A stretch of 64,000 bases of DNA from Pseudomonas tolaasii NCPPB 2192 (GCF_002813445.1 NZ_PHHD01000001.1:4712001-4776000); one strand, 5' to 3'. Counted from the first letter of the stretch, positions 26,013 to 35,687 are shown. Translations and numbers: made by a program. The notes: generated by a model from the letters alone, not told the origin.

Positions 26013-27659
26013 ATGGCCAACCCCCTCGACGACCCCCTGTATTACCTGCATAACTTCCGCCAGGTCCTGCTGTGGCTGGGTCAGCGTTATGCCGATTTGC
26101 TCGACCCGGACGAATTGCAGTTTATTCAGCAATTTGACAGGTTGCCCCAGGCCTCCCAGGCACTTTTGGTGCGCATGGTCATGCGCAAGGGCGCGCATTT
26201 TCGCGCGAGCAAGCTCAATTATCTCGAAATCGGCTGTACCCACACGGCTGCGCGGGCGCTGATAGAGCAGGGGTGGGTGGATGATCAGGGGCTGTTGGCG
26301 TTTGAGGAATTGTTCGCACTGTTGCAAAAGGGCGAAATCCTCGAAGCCTTCAACCCCTGGATTGACCAGCCCAGGGGTAAGAAAGCTGACTGGCTGGCGC
26401 CGCTGGCCGTGCAGTTCAGCGACAGCCGCAGCTTTGCGCAATGGTGCCCGACCCTCAGTGATGTGCTCTACAGCCTCACCGTCATGGAATTGTGTGATCG
26501 CCTGCGCCTGATGTTCTTCGGCAACCTGCACCAGGACTGGTCGGAATTCGTGCTGGCGGACCTTGGCATCTACACCTACGAGAAAGTCGAGTTCTGCGCC
26601 GAGTCCCGAGGCCTGCGGCACCGTGATGACGTGCTGGGTTATCTGTTTCTGCACCAGTGCCAATTGGCGTTCGAAGCAGGCAAGGCACTGGAAGACGTGC
26701 TGGCGCAGATCGCCACATTGCACACCGATAACCCCTGGCTGGAAAAACGTCGCGCCAAGTTGCTGTTTCAGCTCGGGCAATACTGCGAGCGCAGTGCCGA
26801 GTTGAGGCTGGCCGAGCAGATTTACCGCCAGTGCGCCTACCCCGGCGCGCGCTCGCGGCTGATTCGTGTGCTGGAGCGCCAGGAAGACTACACCCAGGCC
26901 ATGGCCCTGGCGTGCGCCGCGCAACAGGCACCGGAAAGTGCCGCCGAGGCCCAGCACCTGCTGCGCGTCATGCCACGCCTGCGCCGCAAACTGGGGCAGC
27001 CGGCGCTGCCGAAACCCAAGCCCCGGCCGGTCTCGCGCCTGGATCTGGCGCTGGCGATTCCCGAGCCGTTGATGTCGGTGGAATACCTTGTGCAAGCCCA
27101 CCTGAGCGAGCCCGACGCGCCGGTGCATTACGTGGAGAACGGCCTGATCAACTCGCTGTTCGGCCTGCTGTGCTGGGAAGCGATTTTCGCGCCGCTGCCG
27201 GGCTCTTTTTTCCACCCGTTCCAGCGCGGGCCGGTGGACCTGCACAGCGAAGACTTTCACCTTCGCCGCGCCGCCTTGTTCGCCGCCTGCTTTGAGCAAC
27301 TGCAGGACGAGCGCTACAAGCTCACCATCCGCCAACGCTACACAGACAAATGGGGCATTCAGTCGCCCTTCGTATTCTGGAATTTGCTCAGTGAGGAACT
27401 GCTGGAACAAGCGCTGGAATGCTTGCCCGCCGAGCATCTGCGGTACTGGTTTGAGCGGTTGCTGCTGGACATTCGCGCCAACCGCGCCGGCATGCCCGAC
27501 CTGATCCAGTTCTGGCCCGCGCAAAAAACCTACCGCATGATTGAGGTCAAGGGCCCCGGTGACCGCCTGCAAGACAACCAGTTGCGCTGGCTGGAGTTCT
27601 GCGGCGAGTACCAGATGCCGGTCACCGTCTGCTACGTGCGCTGGGCGCAAACCGCTTGA
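26013..27659 (+). CDS. FAN1-type VRR-NUC nuclease
   Basis: 548 residues. The C-terminal VRR-NUC domain carries the PD-(D/E)xK residues D496 (GMPDLI), E511 and K513 (IEVKGPGD), with the same spacing as D507/E522/K524 of P. aeruginosa FAN1, a structure-specific nuclease acting on 5' flaps and interstrand crosslinks. The N-terminal part (LNYLEIGCTHTAARALIEQGW, FEELFALLQKGEI) resembles the SAP-like region and the middle is TPR-like helical (about 210-310). The ATG at 26013 is preferred to an in-frame TTG three codons earlier. The stop codon overlaps the start of the next helicase gene, implying coupled translation. Confidence 0.9.
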   Translation: MANPLDDPLYYLHNFRQVLLWLGQRYADLLDPDELQFIQQFDRLPQASQALLVRMVMRKGAHFRASKLNYLEIGCTHTAARALIEQGWVDDQGLLAFEELFALLQKGEILEAFNPWIDQPRGKKADWLAPLAVQFSDSRSFAQWCPTLSDVLYSLTVMELCDRLRLMFFGNLHQDWSEFVLADLGIYTYEKVEFCAESRGLRHRDDVLGYLFLHQCQLAFEAGKALEDVLAQIATLHTDNPWLEKRRAKLLFQLGQYCERSAELRLAEQIYRQCAYPGARSRLIRVLERQEDYTQAMALACAAQQAPESAAEAQHLLRVMPRLRRKLGQPALPKPKPRPVSRLDLALAIPEPLMSVEYLVQAHLSEPDAPVHYVENGLINSLFGLLCWEAIFAPLPGSFFHPFQRGPVDLHSEDFHLRRAALFAACFEQLQDERYKLTIRQRYTDKWGIQSPFVFWNLLSEELLEQALECLPAEHLRYWFERLLLDIRANRAGMPDLIQFWPAQKTYRMIEVKGPGDRLQDNQLRWLEFCGEYQMPVTVCYVRWAQTA

Positions 27660-29911
27660 GCTACAGCGTGGCCGTGCGGGCGCTGTGCGAGTTCACCGCC
27701 AAGGTCGGTGACCTGGACCTGCGCTTTACGCCGTCGCCCAGCGCCCAGGAAGGCATTGTCGGCCACCGCACTGTCGCCTCGCGGCGCAGCGCGCATTACC
27801 AACATGAAGTGGCGCTGGAAGGCGAATACCGCCAACTCAAGGTGCGGGGCAGGGCGGACGGCTACGACCCGGACAGCAACCGTCTGGAGGAAGTGAAAAC
27901 CTATCGCGGCGATCTCGACGCCCAACCGGCCAACCACCGGCAATTGCACTGGGCGCAGGTCAAGGTGTATGGCTGGCTGATGTGCCAGAAGCTGGGCCTG
28001 GATGAAATCGACCTGGCGCTGGTGTACTTCGATATCGTCGGCGAAGGTGAAACCCTGTTGAACCAGCGTTTTCAGGCCGCCGACCTGGCGCTGTTTTTCG
28101 AGCGTCAATGCGCGCTGTTCCTTGGCTGGGCCGAACAGGAAATGCAGCATCGCGACGCGCGCAACAGCGCCGCGCAAAGCCTGGCATTTCCCCATGCCGC
28201 GTTTCGTGCCGGCCAGCGCGCGTTGGCCGAAACGGTGTACAAGGCCGTCAGCACCGGGCGCTGCCTGATGGCGCAGGCGCCGACCGGCATCGGCAAGACC
28301 GTCGGCACGATTTTCCCGATGCTCAAGGCCCTGGCGCCCCAGCAACTGGACAAGGTGTTTTTCCTGACCGCCAAAACCCCCGGCCGAAAACTCGCGCTCG
28401 ACGCCGCCCAGGTGCTGTTCGACAGCACCCCCGGTCTGCCCCTGCGCGTGCTTGAACTGGTGGCGCGGGACAAAGCCTGCGAACACCTGGACAAAGCCTG
28501 CCATGGTGACTCCTGCCCCTTGGCCAAGGGCTTTTATGACCGCCTGCCTGCCGCGCGCACGGCGGCGTCCAGCGTGCACCTGCTCGACCAGCGCAACCTG
28601 CGCGACGTGGCGCTGGCCCATGACGTGTGCCCGTATTACCTGAGCCAGGAAATGGCGCGCTGGAGCGACCTGGTGGTCGCTGACTACAACTACTATTTCG
28701 ACTTTGGCGCCATGCTGTTCGGCCTCGCCCAGCTCAATCAGTGGCGCGCCGCCGTGCTGGTGGACGAGGCGCATAACCTGGTCGAGCGCGCCCGCTCGAT
28801 GTACAGCGCAAGCCTTGACCAGTACAGCCTCAAGACCCTGCGCGACACGGCGCCCGAGCCGCTGAAAAAACCCCTGCAACGGCTGAACCGCGAATGGAAT
28901 GCGCTGCACAAAGAACAGGTCGCGCCGTATCAGGCCTATGCCGGCAAACCCGAGAAACTGCTGCAGGCCCTGAGCCTGTGTGCCAGCGCCATGGGCGACT
29001 ACTTCAACGACCACCCCGAAGCCTTGAGCGGTGACCTGCAAGCCTTCTATTTCGACGCCCTGCAATTTGCCAAGGTGGCGGAGCTGTTCGACGAGCACTT
29101 CATTTTCGATATCAGCAAGCGTGAGCTTGGCGGCAAGCGCAGCGCCTCAACCCTGTGCCTGCGCAACGTGGTGCCCGCCGAATTCATCCGTCCCAGATTG
29201 ACGGCGGCGCGCAGCAGCGTGCTGTTTTCCGCCACCCTCAGCCCGCGCCACTATTACGCCGACCTGCTGGGCTTGCCGGCGGACACCGCGTGGGTGGATG
29301 TGGAATCGCCGTTCAAAGCCGAGCAGTTGCAGGTGCGTATCGTCGACGAGATTTCCACGCGTTATGTATACCGCCAGGCCTCGCTGGAACCTATTGTCGA
29401 GCTCATCGCCCACCAGTTTGCGCAGCGGCCGGGTAACTACCTGGCGTTTTTCAGCAGCTTCGATTACCTGCAACAGGTAGCGCAGTTGATGGCCCAGCGG
29501 CATCCGCACGTGGCACTGTGGCTGCAATCGCGCGGCATGGCCGAGGCGCAGCGCCAGGCCTTTCTCGATCAGTTCACCCTGCACAGCCAGGGCATCGGCT
29601 TTGCCGTGCTGGGCGGGGCATTTGGCGAGGGTATCGACCTGCCTGGCGCGCGTCTGATCGGAGCGTTCATTGCCACTCTGGGTTTGCCGCAACTGAACCC
29701 GGTCAATGAACAAATGAAGGCGCGCATGGCGGCCATCTTCGGCTCCGGCTACGACTACACCTACCTGTACCCCGGCCTTCAGAAAGTGGTGCAGGCCGCG
29801 GGCCGAGTGATCCGCAGCCAGCAGGACGAAGGCGTGGTGATGCTGATTGATGACCGCTTTGGCGAGGCGCGGGTGCGGCAGTTATTGCCCCGCTGGTGGG
29901 CGCTGACCTGA
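27656..29911 (+). CDS. Rad3/DinG-type Fe-S DNA helicase with N-terminal PD-(D/E)xK nuclease-like domain
   Basis: 751 residues. N-terminal domain (1-170) carries a Cas4/RecB-like nuclease core: D68 (GRADGYD), E79 and K81 (LEEVKT), and QLHWAQVKVYGWLM as a QhxxY-like motif. The helicase has Walker A APTGIGKT (208-215), four Fe-S cysteines C275, C282, C287, C325, DEAH box D370-H373 and C-terminal motif QAAGRVIRSQQDEGVV. This is XPD-family (5'-3') architecture. It starts with TTG overlapping the FAN1 stop; a GTG four codons later is the alternative. The pair probably works on crosslinks or flaps in DNA repair. Confidence 0.88.
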   Translation: MSYSVAVRALCEFTAKVGDLDLRFTPSPSAQEGIVGHRTVASRRSAHYQHEVALEGEYRQLKVRGRADGYDPDSNRLEEVKTYRGDLDAQPANHRQLHWAQVKVYGWLMCQKLGLDEIDLALVYFDIVGEGETLLNQRFQAADLALFFERQCALFLGWAEQEMQHRDARNSAAQSLAFPHAAFRAGQRALAETVYKAVSTGRCLMAQAPTGIGKTVGTIFPMLKALAPQQLDKVFFLTAKTPGRKLALDAAQVLFDSTPGLPLRVLELVARDKACEHLDKACHGDSCPLAKGFYDRLPAARTAASSVHLLDQRNLRDVALAHDVCPYYLSQEMARWSDLVVADYNYYFDFGAMLFGLAQLNQWRAAVLVDEAHNLVERARSMYSASLDQYSLKTLRDTAPEPLKKPLQRLNREWNALHKEQVAPYQAYAGKPEKLLQALSLCASAMGDYFNDHPEALSGDLQAFYFDALQFAKVAELFDEHFIFDISKRELGGKRSASTLCLRNVVPAEFIRPRLTAARSSVLFSATLSPRHYYADLLGLPADTAWVDVESPFKAEQLQVRIVDEISTRYVYRQASLEPIVELIAHQFAQRPGNYLAFFSSFDYLQQVAQLMAQRHPHVALWLQSRGMAEAQRQAFLDQFTLHSQGIGFAVLGGAFGEGIDLPGARLIGAFIATLGLPQLNPVNEQMKARMAAIFGSGYDYTYLYPGLQKVVQAAGRVIRSQQDEGVVMLIDDRFGEARVRQLLPRWWALT

Positions 29912-29991
29912 GTCATTCCGGCCATCAATGATGCTGGCCGCCACCTGCGCAATCCTGCACGCTGGGCGAAACCCTCAGCAAGGCCATGCCC

Positions 29992-30933
29992 ATGAGTTCC
30001 CTGACCGAGCAGAAAATCGCCGTCAACGGTATCGAGTTATGCGTCCATATCGCCGGTCCCGAACACGGCCAGCCCATCTGGCTGTTGCACGGTTTTCCGG
30101 AGTGCTGGCATTCCTGGCGTGAGCAGATTCCTGCACTGGCTGCCGAAGGGTATCGCGTGTTCGCCCCCGAAATGCGTGGCTACGGCCGATCCGGTTCACC
30201 CGCAGAGGTGGCCGATTACGACCTGCTGACCCTGTGCGCCGACATCCAGCAGGCCATGGATGTGTTCGGGCACACGCAGGTGGTGATGGTCGGCCATGAC
30301 TGGGGCGCGGTGGTGGCCTGGCATTTGGCGTTGCTGGAACCCGAGCGGGTTACACGATTGATCACAATGTCGGTGCCCTTCGCCGGGCGCGCCCGCCGGC
30401 CGGTGATCGAGATCATGCGCGAGCTGTACGCCGAGCGTTTCAATTACATCCTGTATTTCCAGGAACCCGGGGTGGCCGAGCAGGAATTGAATGCCGATAT
30501 CGAACGCACGCTGCGGCTGTTCATGCAAGACCAGGACGTATTTCTGCAACAGAAACCACCCAGTGCCACCTTGCTGGAGGGCGTTGCCACGCCAACGACC
30601 TTGCCGGGCTGGTGCAGTCAACAAGATCTAAATGTGTATGTGCAGACTTTCACCGAAAACGGCTTTCGTGGCCCGTTGAACTGGTATCGCAACTTCGAAC
30701 GCAACTGGCAGCGCACCGAGTTCCTGTCGGGCCGGCAAGTGCTGCAGCCCACACTGTTCCTGATTGGCGACCGCGACCCGGTTGGCGTGTTCGAGGCTCA
30801 CACCCTCAAGCGCATGCCCGATTCAGTGCCGCAGTTGGAGCAGCATGTGTTGGCCAACTGCGGTCACTGGATCCAGAACGAGCAAGGCCGGCAGGTCAAC
30901 GCGCTGATGCTCGGGTTTCTAGGGAAAAGGTAA
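29992..30933 (+). CDS. Alpha/beta hydrolase, epoxide hydrolase-like
   Basis: 313 residues. Oxyanion motif HGFPECWHSW (33-42), nucleophile elbow GHDWGA with D103 in place of Ser, and catalytic His in a C-terminal NCGHWIQNE segment. An Asp nucleophile marks epoxide hydrolases or haloalkane dehalogenases, and HGFPE is characteristic of the former. A Met at 29986 is an alternative start. Its last 38 bases overlap the convergent kinase gene. No substrate can be deduced. Confidence 0.88.
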   Translation: MSSLTEQKIAVNGIELCVHIAGPEHGQPIWLLHGFPECWHSWREQIPALAAEGYRVFAPEMRGYGRSGSPAEVADYDLLTLCADIQQAMDVFGHTQVVMVGHDWGAVVAWHLALLEPERVTRLITMSVPFAGRARRPVIEIMRELYAERFNYILYFQEPGVAEQELNADIERTLRLFMQDQDVFLQQKPPSATLLEGVATPTTLPGWCSQQDLNVYVQTFTENGFRGPLNWYRNFERNWQRTEFLSGRQVLQPTLFLIGDRDPVGVFEAHTLKRMPDSVPQLEQHVLANCGHWIQNEQGRQVNALMLGFLGKR

Positions 30934-32362
30934 AGGTTGCGCCATGGCCGGGGCGGTCCACCAACTGGATGCTGCGCCCGTGCAATTGCAGAATTCGGTG
31001 CACGATGCGCAGGCCCAGGCCACCGTCGCGGCGTGCGCCGCCAATGGTGAAGGCGCGCAGGAACAGGCCTTCGCGCAGTTCGGCGTCGATGCCGGGGCCG
31101 CTGTCGCTGACGGTAACGTTGACCGAGTTGGCCGCGGGTGACAGCATCACTTCGACCTCGCCGTTGACCGGCGTATGGCGCAAGGCGTTATCCAGCAGGT
31201 TGGTCAGCACCCGTTCGATCAGGCCCAGGTCCGCCAGCACGGTCGGCACTTGCGGCGGCAGAGTGGCGGTGAGGGTGATGCCGCGTGCTTCGGCGGTCAG
31301 TTCGAATTTCTGGAAGATGTCTTGCACCAGGTCCGGCAGCGAAAAGCCTTCGATCACCGGTTGTACAAAACCGTGTTCTAGGCGCACCAGCTCCAGCAAT
31401 GACTGAGCCAACCCCCCGACCTTGCGGCTCTGGTCCAGCGCAATGCCCAGGTAACGGCGGCGCTCGTCGGGGCTCAGGCTGGCGTCCTTGAGGGACAGGG
31501 TTTCCAGGTAGCCATGCAGCGAGGCCAGTGGCGTGCGCAAGTCGTGGGAGATATTCGCGACCATTTCCCGGCGTTCCTGGTCCTGATGGGTGATGGCCCG
31601 CCATTGTTCGCCCAAGCGGTTTTCCATCTGCACGAACGCGTGGTCGAGCACGGCGATTTCGTCGCTGCTGTCCAGCTCCGGTGTGTGGGTTTGTGCAGGC
31701 TTTGGCGCGCCGTTGATGTCGAACCGGCCGACCTTGTCGGTCAATTGGCGCAGGGGACGGGTGATCCAGGCAAAGGCGATCAAACCGGCCAGCAGGCACA
31801 GCAACGCCACCAGGCCGATGGACCACAGCGCGATCTTCAGCGCCATGCCGGTGGCGTCCTTGGCGTCGTACACATCGTGGGCTTCGCCCAGCAGCACGAC
31901 GTATAAAAAGCCGGTTTGCTGGCCGTTGGCCTTGAGCGGTGCGGCGCTGAACACCTTGCGCCCGTCGACGCTGCGCGGGTCGTCGCCGAGGATCGGCAGC
32001 ATGGCGCCGCTCAAGAAGCGCCGTACCGGCGCCAGGTCTACCTGATCACGCAACAAATGCCCGCTGGGCGCTGCATTGCCCACCACGCGACCGTTGATGT
32101 CGAGCAGATACACCTCAACACTCGGGTTGACCAGCATCAACTGGCCGAACAGGTTGCGCACTGCATCGGGCTTGAGGCCGTCGGCGTCCATCAATTGAGT
32201 GTCGCGGGCAATGTGCGCGGCCAAATCCCGTGACAGGCCTTGCACCACTTCAAGCTCGTGCATGCGGTTGGAGCGCACTTGCAGCCAGGCCGAGGTGCCG
32301 CTGCAGATCACCAGCAACACGGCGAACACCACCGACAGGCGCTGGGTCAGGGTCAGTTTCAT
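30896..32362 (-). CDS. Membrane sensor histidine kinase
   Basis: 488 residues: transmembrane helix 1 (about 8-28), periplasmic sensor (about 30-172), helix 2 (about 175-199), HAMP linker, HisKA with H273 (ISHDLRTPLASL), and HATPase with N, G1 (DSGPGID) and G2 (GGLGLRIV) boxes. The start overlaps the response-regulator stop (ATGA), so the two are coupled. It sits head-to-head (via the regulator) with the msrB-dipZ-msrA operon and may control it. The 3' end overlaps the convergent hydrolase gene by 38 bases. The signal is unknown. Confidence 0.93.
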   Translation of the reverse strand: MKLTLTQRLSVVFAVLLVICSGTSAWLQVRSNRMHELEVVQGLSRDLAAHIARDTQLMDADGLKPDAVRNLFGQLMLVNPSVEVYLLDINGRVVGNAAPSGHLLRDQVDLAPVRRFLSGAMLPILGDDPRSVDGRKVFSAAPLKANGQQTGFLYVVLLGEAHDVYDAKDATGMALKIALWSIGLVALLCLLAGLIAFAWITRPLRQLTDKVGRFDINGAPKPAQTHTPELDSSDEIAVLDHAFVQMENRLGEQWRAITHQDQERREMVANISHDLRTPLASLHGYLETLSLKDASLSPDERRRYLGIALDQSRKVGGLAQSLLELVRLEHGFVQPVIEGFSLPDLVQDIFQKFELTAEARGITLTATLPPQVPTVLADLGLIERVLTNLLDNALRHTPVNGEVEVMLSPAANSVNVTVSDSGPGIDAELREGLFLRAFTIGGARRDGGLGLRIVHRILQLHGRSIQLVDRPGHGATFTFSLETRASAR

Positions 32363-33069
32363 GGCGGGCTCTCGGCAAACTTGTAGCCACGGCCCCACAC
32401 CGTGAGGATGCGCGCCGGGTTGGCCGGGTCGGCCTCAACCTTGGCGCGCAGGCGGTTGATGTGGGTGTTGACCGTGTGTTCATAACCTTCGTGGCTGTAG
32501 CCCCACACGGCATTGAGCAGGTCCATGCGCGAAAACACCTTGCCGGGCTGGCGCGCGAAGAAGTACAGCAAATCGAATTCGCGGGGCGTGAGGTCCAGGC
32601 GCTGGCCTTGCAAGGTGGCTTCACGGGTCAGCGGGTTGATGAACAAGTGGCCGAGTTCAAGGCTGCCGGCGTCCATTTTCAGATTCCGTGCCATGGCATC
32701 GACCCGGCGCAGCAGTGCCTTGACCCGTGCCACCAGCTCCGGCATCGAGAACGGTTTGGCTAGGTAGTCGTCGGCACCCAGTTCCAGGCCGAGAATGCGG
32801 TGCAGCTCGCTGGAGCGCGCGCTGGTGATGATGATCGGCGTGTAGCGCGTCATGGCCCGGGCGCGGCGACAGATTTCCAGGCCGTCGACGCCGGGCAGCA
32901 TCAGGTCAAGAATCAGGGCGTCCCAACCGCCTTGCTCCAGCAGGCGCAGGCCTTCATTGCCGTCGGCGCTGTGCACCACCTCAAACTGTTCATCACGCAG
33001 GTGCAGGCAGATCAGGTCGGCGATATGCGCATCGTCCTCGACCACCAGGACACGTTTGGGCTGTTCCAT
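32359..33069 (-). CDS. OmpR-family response regulator
   Basis: 236 residues. Receiver domain with acidic pocket E11/D12/D13, phosphoacceptor D55 (LILDLMLPG) and K105 (LAKPF), then a winged-helix output domain (LTPREFDLLYFFARQPGKVFSRMDLLNAVWG ... VNTHINRLRAKVE ... VWGRGYKF). Start at MEQPKRVLVV fits the family; the frame runs ten codons further. First gene of a two-gene operon with the kinase; upstream lies a REP element, then msrB in the opposite direction. Confidence 0.95.
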   Translation of the reverse strand: MEQPKRVLVVEDDAHIADLICLHLRDEQFEVVHSADGNEGLRLLEQGGWDALILDLMLPGVDGLEICRRARAMTRYTPIIITSARSSELHRILGLELGADDYLAKPFSMPELVARVKALLRRVDAMARNLKMDAGSLELGHLFINPLTREATLQGQRLDLTPREFDLLYFFARQPGKVFSRMDLLNAVWGYSHEGYEHTVNTHINRLRAKVEADPANPARILTVWGRGYKFAESPP

Positions 33070-33204
33070 GCAGAAAACCTTTGCTTGTAGTCCGCGCATT
33101 GTGCGGCTTTTGCAACAGTGTAGTTATCACGAATTGTTTAACTCTGCGTGAGGATTTCGCGACCGCCCGGCGTGCAGGATTAGCCCATCGCTGACGCACT
33201 GGTT

Positions 33205-33332
33205 GCGGCGAGCGGGCTTTTGTGGCGAGCGATCTTGCTCGCGCTGGGCTGCGAAGCGGCCCCAAAAAAAAGCGGGAGCGCTGCGCACTCCAGCGCGAGC
33301 AAGCTCGCTCGCCACACAGAGCTCGCTTGCCG
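33205..33332. repeat. Composite REP element (GTGGCGAGC family) with conserved core
   Basis: Imperfect inverted arms 33221-33253 and 33287-33316, plus a partial third copy on the left (GGCGAGCGGGCTT). The centre (GCGGCCCCAAAAAAAAGCGG and onward) is the reverse complement of the centre of the element at 39795-39927. Together with about 140 bases without gene content on the regulator side, it fills the gap between the response-regulator and msrB genes. Confidence 0.85.
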
Positions 33333-33375
33333 CAGGTCTATGCCAGCCATTCAATTTTGGGTTGAGGAGAAACAT

Positions 33376-33876
33376 ATGTACTCACGTCGACAAATGCTGC
33401 TGGCCGGTGGTGGCCTGGGTGTCGCCGTTTTGGCCGGTGGCCTGTTGAAGCAAATCAACATGATCACCGAGGCCGAGGCCGCGGAGACGTTTGAGGTCAA
33501 CCACACCGAGGCCGAGTGGCGCAGCCTGCTGACCGCCGAGCAATTCGACGTGCTGCGCGAGGAGGGCACCGAGCGCCCATACAGCAATAAGCACAATGAC
33601 GAACACCGCACCGGCACCTTCGCCTGTGCCGGTTGCGCCTTGCCGCTGTTTTCCTCGGCCACCAAGTTCGACAGCCATACCGGCTGGCCGAGTTTTTGGC
33701 AGCCGCTGGACAACGCCGTGGCCAGCCGCACCGACACCTCGTATGGCGTGGTGCGCAAGGAAATTCACTGCCGCCGCTGTGGCGGCCACCAAGGGCACGT
33801 GTTTGATGACGGCCCGGCACCCACCGGTTTGCGCTATTGCATGAATGGCACGGCCATGACGTTCACGGCGGCTTAA
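33376..33876 (+). CDS. msrB: Exported peptide-methionine (R)-S-oxide reductase
   Basis: 166 residues. Reduces the R form of methionine sulphoxide in proteins. The N-terminus MYSRRQMLLAGGGLGVAVLAGGLL is a Tat-type signal or anchor (twin Arg followed by QML). Zinc cysteines C84, C87, C132 and C135 and catalytic C155 (RYCMNG) are present. These are the only cysteines, so there is no resolving Cys and the enzyme is of the 1-Cys type. GAGGAG just upstream sets the start. First gene of msrB-dipZ-msrA, placing repair outside the cytoplasm. Confidence 0.94.
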   Translation: MYSRRQMLLAGGGLGVAVLAGGLLKQINMITEAEAAETFEVNHTEAEWRSLLTAEQFDVLREEGTERPYSNKHNDEHRTGTFACAGCALPLFSSATKFDSHTGWPSFWQPLDNAVASRTDTSYGVVRKEIHCRRCGGHQGHVFDDGPAPTGLRYCMNGTAMTFTAA

Positions 33877-33911
33877 GCCGATGTTTATCCATTCGTATAA
33901 GGGACGATCCC

Positions 33912-35672
33912 ATGTGGCTCTTGGTTCTCGCGTATCTGGGCGGCGTGCTGACAATTGTCAGCCCGTGCATCCTGCCTGTTCTGCCTTTTGTCTTCGCTCG
34001 CACCGGGCAGCCGTTTATGCGCAGTGGCTTGCCGCTGTTAGCGGGGATGGCGGTGACATTCGCCCTGGTGGCCTCGCTGGCGGCGGTGGGCGGCGGTTGG
34101 GTGGTGCAAGTCAATCAGTACGGGCGTTGGCTCGCGTTGCTGTGCGTTGCCCTGTTCGGACTCACGCTGTTGCTGCCGCAACTGTCGGAACGCCTGACGC
34201 GGCCGCTGGTGGCGGCCGGCAGTCGCCTGTCGGAAGCCGCCGGGGCCGATGCCAAACCCCGTCCGGGCGCTTCATTCCTGATCGGCGTGGCCACCGGTTT
34301 GCTGTGGGCGCCGTGCGCCGGGCCGATTCTCGGTTTGGTACTCACCGGTGCCGCGCTGCAGGGCGCCAGTATCGGCACTACCTTGCTGTTGCTGGCCTAC
34401 GCCGCCGGTGCTGCGACATCCCTGGCGCTGGCATTGCTGGTCGGCGGTAAAGTTTTCGGCTTCATGAAGAAATCCCTCGGCGCCGGCGAATGGCTGCGTC
34501 GCGGTCTGGGTGCACTGATGCTGGCCGGCGTCGCGGCCATCGCGTTGGGCCTGGACACCGGCGTGCTGTCGCGTTTGTCGACGGCTTCCACCGGTGGCCT
34601 GGAGCAAAGCCTGGTAGACAAACTAAGCGCCAAGCCCGAGCAGAAAAGCGGCGCGATGATGGCCGGTGGCGCGATGATGGCGGCTGCCGACCACGGCAAC
34701 TCGCTGCCGATCGAAGGCGCGCTGCCGCCACTGGACGGCGCGGTGCAATGGCTCAACAGCCCGCCGCTGACCGCCGAAGGCCTGAAGGGCAAAGTGGTAC
34801 TGGTGGATTTCTGGACCTACTCCTGCATCAACTGCCTGCGCACCTTGCCTTACGTCAAGGCCTGGGCCGAGAAGTACCACGACCAGGGTCTGGTGGTGAT
34901 TGGCGTGCACGCTCCGGAGTTCGCCTTTGAGCGCGACGTGAATAACGTCACCAAGGCCATGAAGGATCTGGGTATCAACTACCCGGTGGCCATCGACAAC
35001 AACTACAAAATCTGGCGCGCCTTCAACAACCAGTACTGGCCGGCGCATTACTTTGCCGACGCCAAGGGCCAGATCCGTTATCACCACTTTGGCGAGGGCG
35101 ACTACGCCGAGTCGGAGCGGGTGATCCAGCAATTACTGCGTGAAGCCGGTGCGAAAAACGTCGCAGGCGGCTTGATCGAAGCCGATGCCAAGGGCGTGCA
35201 ACAGGCGCCGGACATGAACGAAGTGCAATCGCCGGAAACCTACCTGGGCTTTCAGCGCGCCGAGAACTTCGTCACCACCGGCACCCTGGCCACCGACAAG
35301 GTGGTGAATTACCCGGCCGCCGGCAAGCTGGCTCTGAACAACTGGACCCTGGAAGGCTCATGGAACGTCGGCGGCCAGCAGGCCACCCTCGACCAGACAG
35401 GCGGGCGCATCGTCTACCGCTTTCACGCCCGTGACCTGCACCTGGTGCTTGGGCCAGGTGCGGACGGCAAGCCGGTGCGGTTCAAAGTGACGATTGACGG
35501 CCAGGCCCCCGGCGATGCCCACGGCACTGACGTGGCGCCGGATGGCAGCGGTGCCGTGACCGAGCAGCGTTTGTACCAGTTGGTGCGTCAGAGCGGCGCG
35601 GTGCAGGACCGTACCTTCAGCATCGAATTTCTGGACCCGAACGTGTCGGCGTATGCCTTTACCTTCGGCTGA
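33912..35672 (+). CDS. dipZ: CcdA/DsbD-like membrane reductase fused to TlpA-like thioredoxin (DipZ)
   Basis: 586 residues. Residues 1-215 are a six-helix CcdA domain with the two redox cysteines C19 (SPCILPVLPF) and C135 (WAPCAGPILG). Residues about 280-420 form a periplasmic TlpA-like thioredoxin with CINC (C305, C308; WTYSCINCLRT). The C-terminal 150 residues are a beta-rich domain ending FLDPNVSAYAFTFG, found in DipZ proteins. It carries electrons from cytoplasmic thioredoxin to the periplasm. Its position between msrB and msrA makes these its natural partners. The chosen ATG precedes the first membrane helix. Confidence 0.92.
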   Translation: MWLLVLAYLGGVLTIVSPCILPVLPFVFARTGQPFMRSGLPLLAGMAVTFALVASLAAVGGGWVVQVNQYGRWLALLCVALFGLTLLLPQLSERLTRPLVAAGSRLSEAAGADAKPRPGASFLIGVATGLLWAPCAGPILGLVLTGAALQGASIGTTLLLLAYAAGAATSLALALLVGGKVFGFMKKSLGAGEWLRRGLGALMLAGVAAIALGLDTGVLSRLSTASTGGLEQSLVDKLSAKPEQKSGAMMAGGAMMAAADHGNSLPIEGALPPLDGAVQWLNSPPLTAEGLKGKVVLVDFWTYSCINCLRTLPYVKAWAEKYHDQGLVVIGVHAPEFAFERDVNNVTKAMKDLGINYPVAIDNNYKIWRAFNNQYWPAHYFADAKGQIRYHHFGEGDYAESERVIQQLLREAGAKNVAGGLIEADAKGVQQAPDMNEVQSPETYLGFQRAENFVTTGTLATDKVVNYPAAGKLALNNWTLEGSWNVGGQQATLDQTGGRIVYRFHARDLHLVLGPGADGKPVRFKVTIDGQAPGDAHGTDVAPDGSGAVTEQRLYQLVRQSGAVQDRTFSIEFLDPNVSAYAFTFG

Positions 35673-35687
35673 ATTGAAAACCCAATC

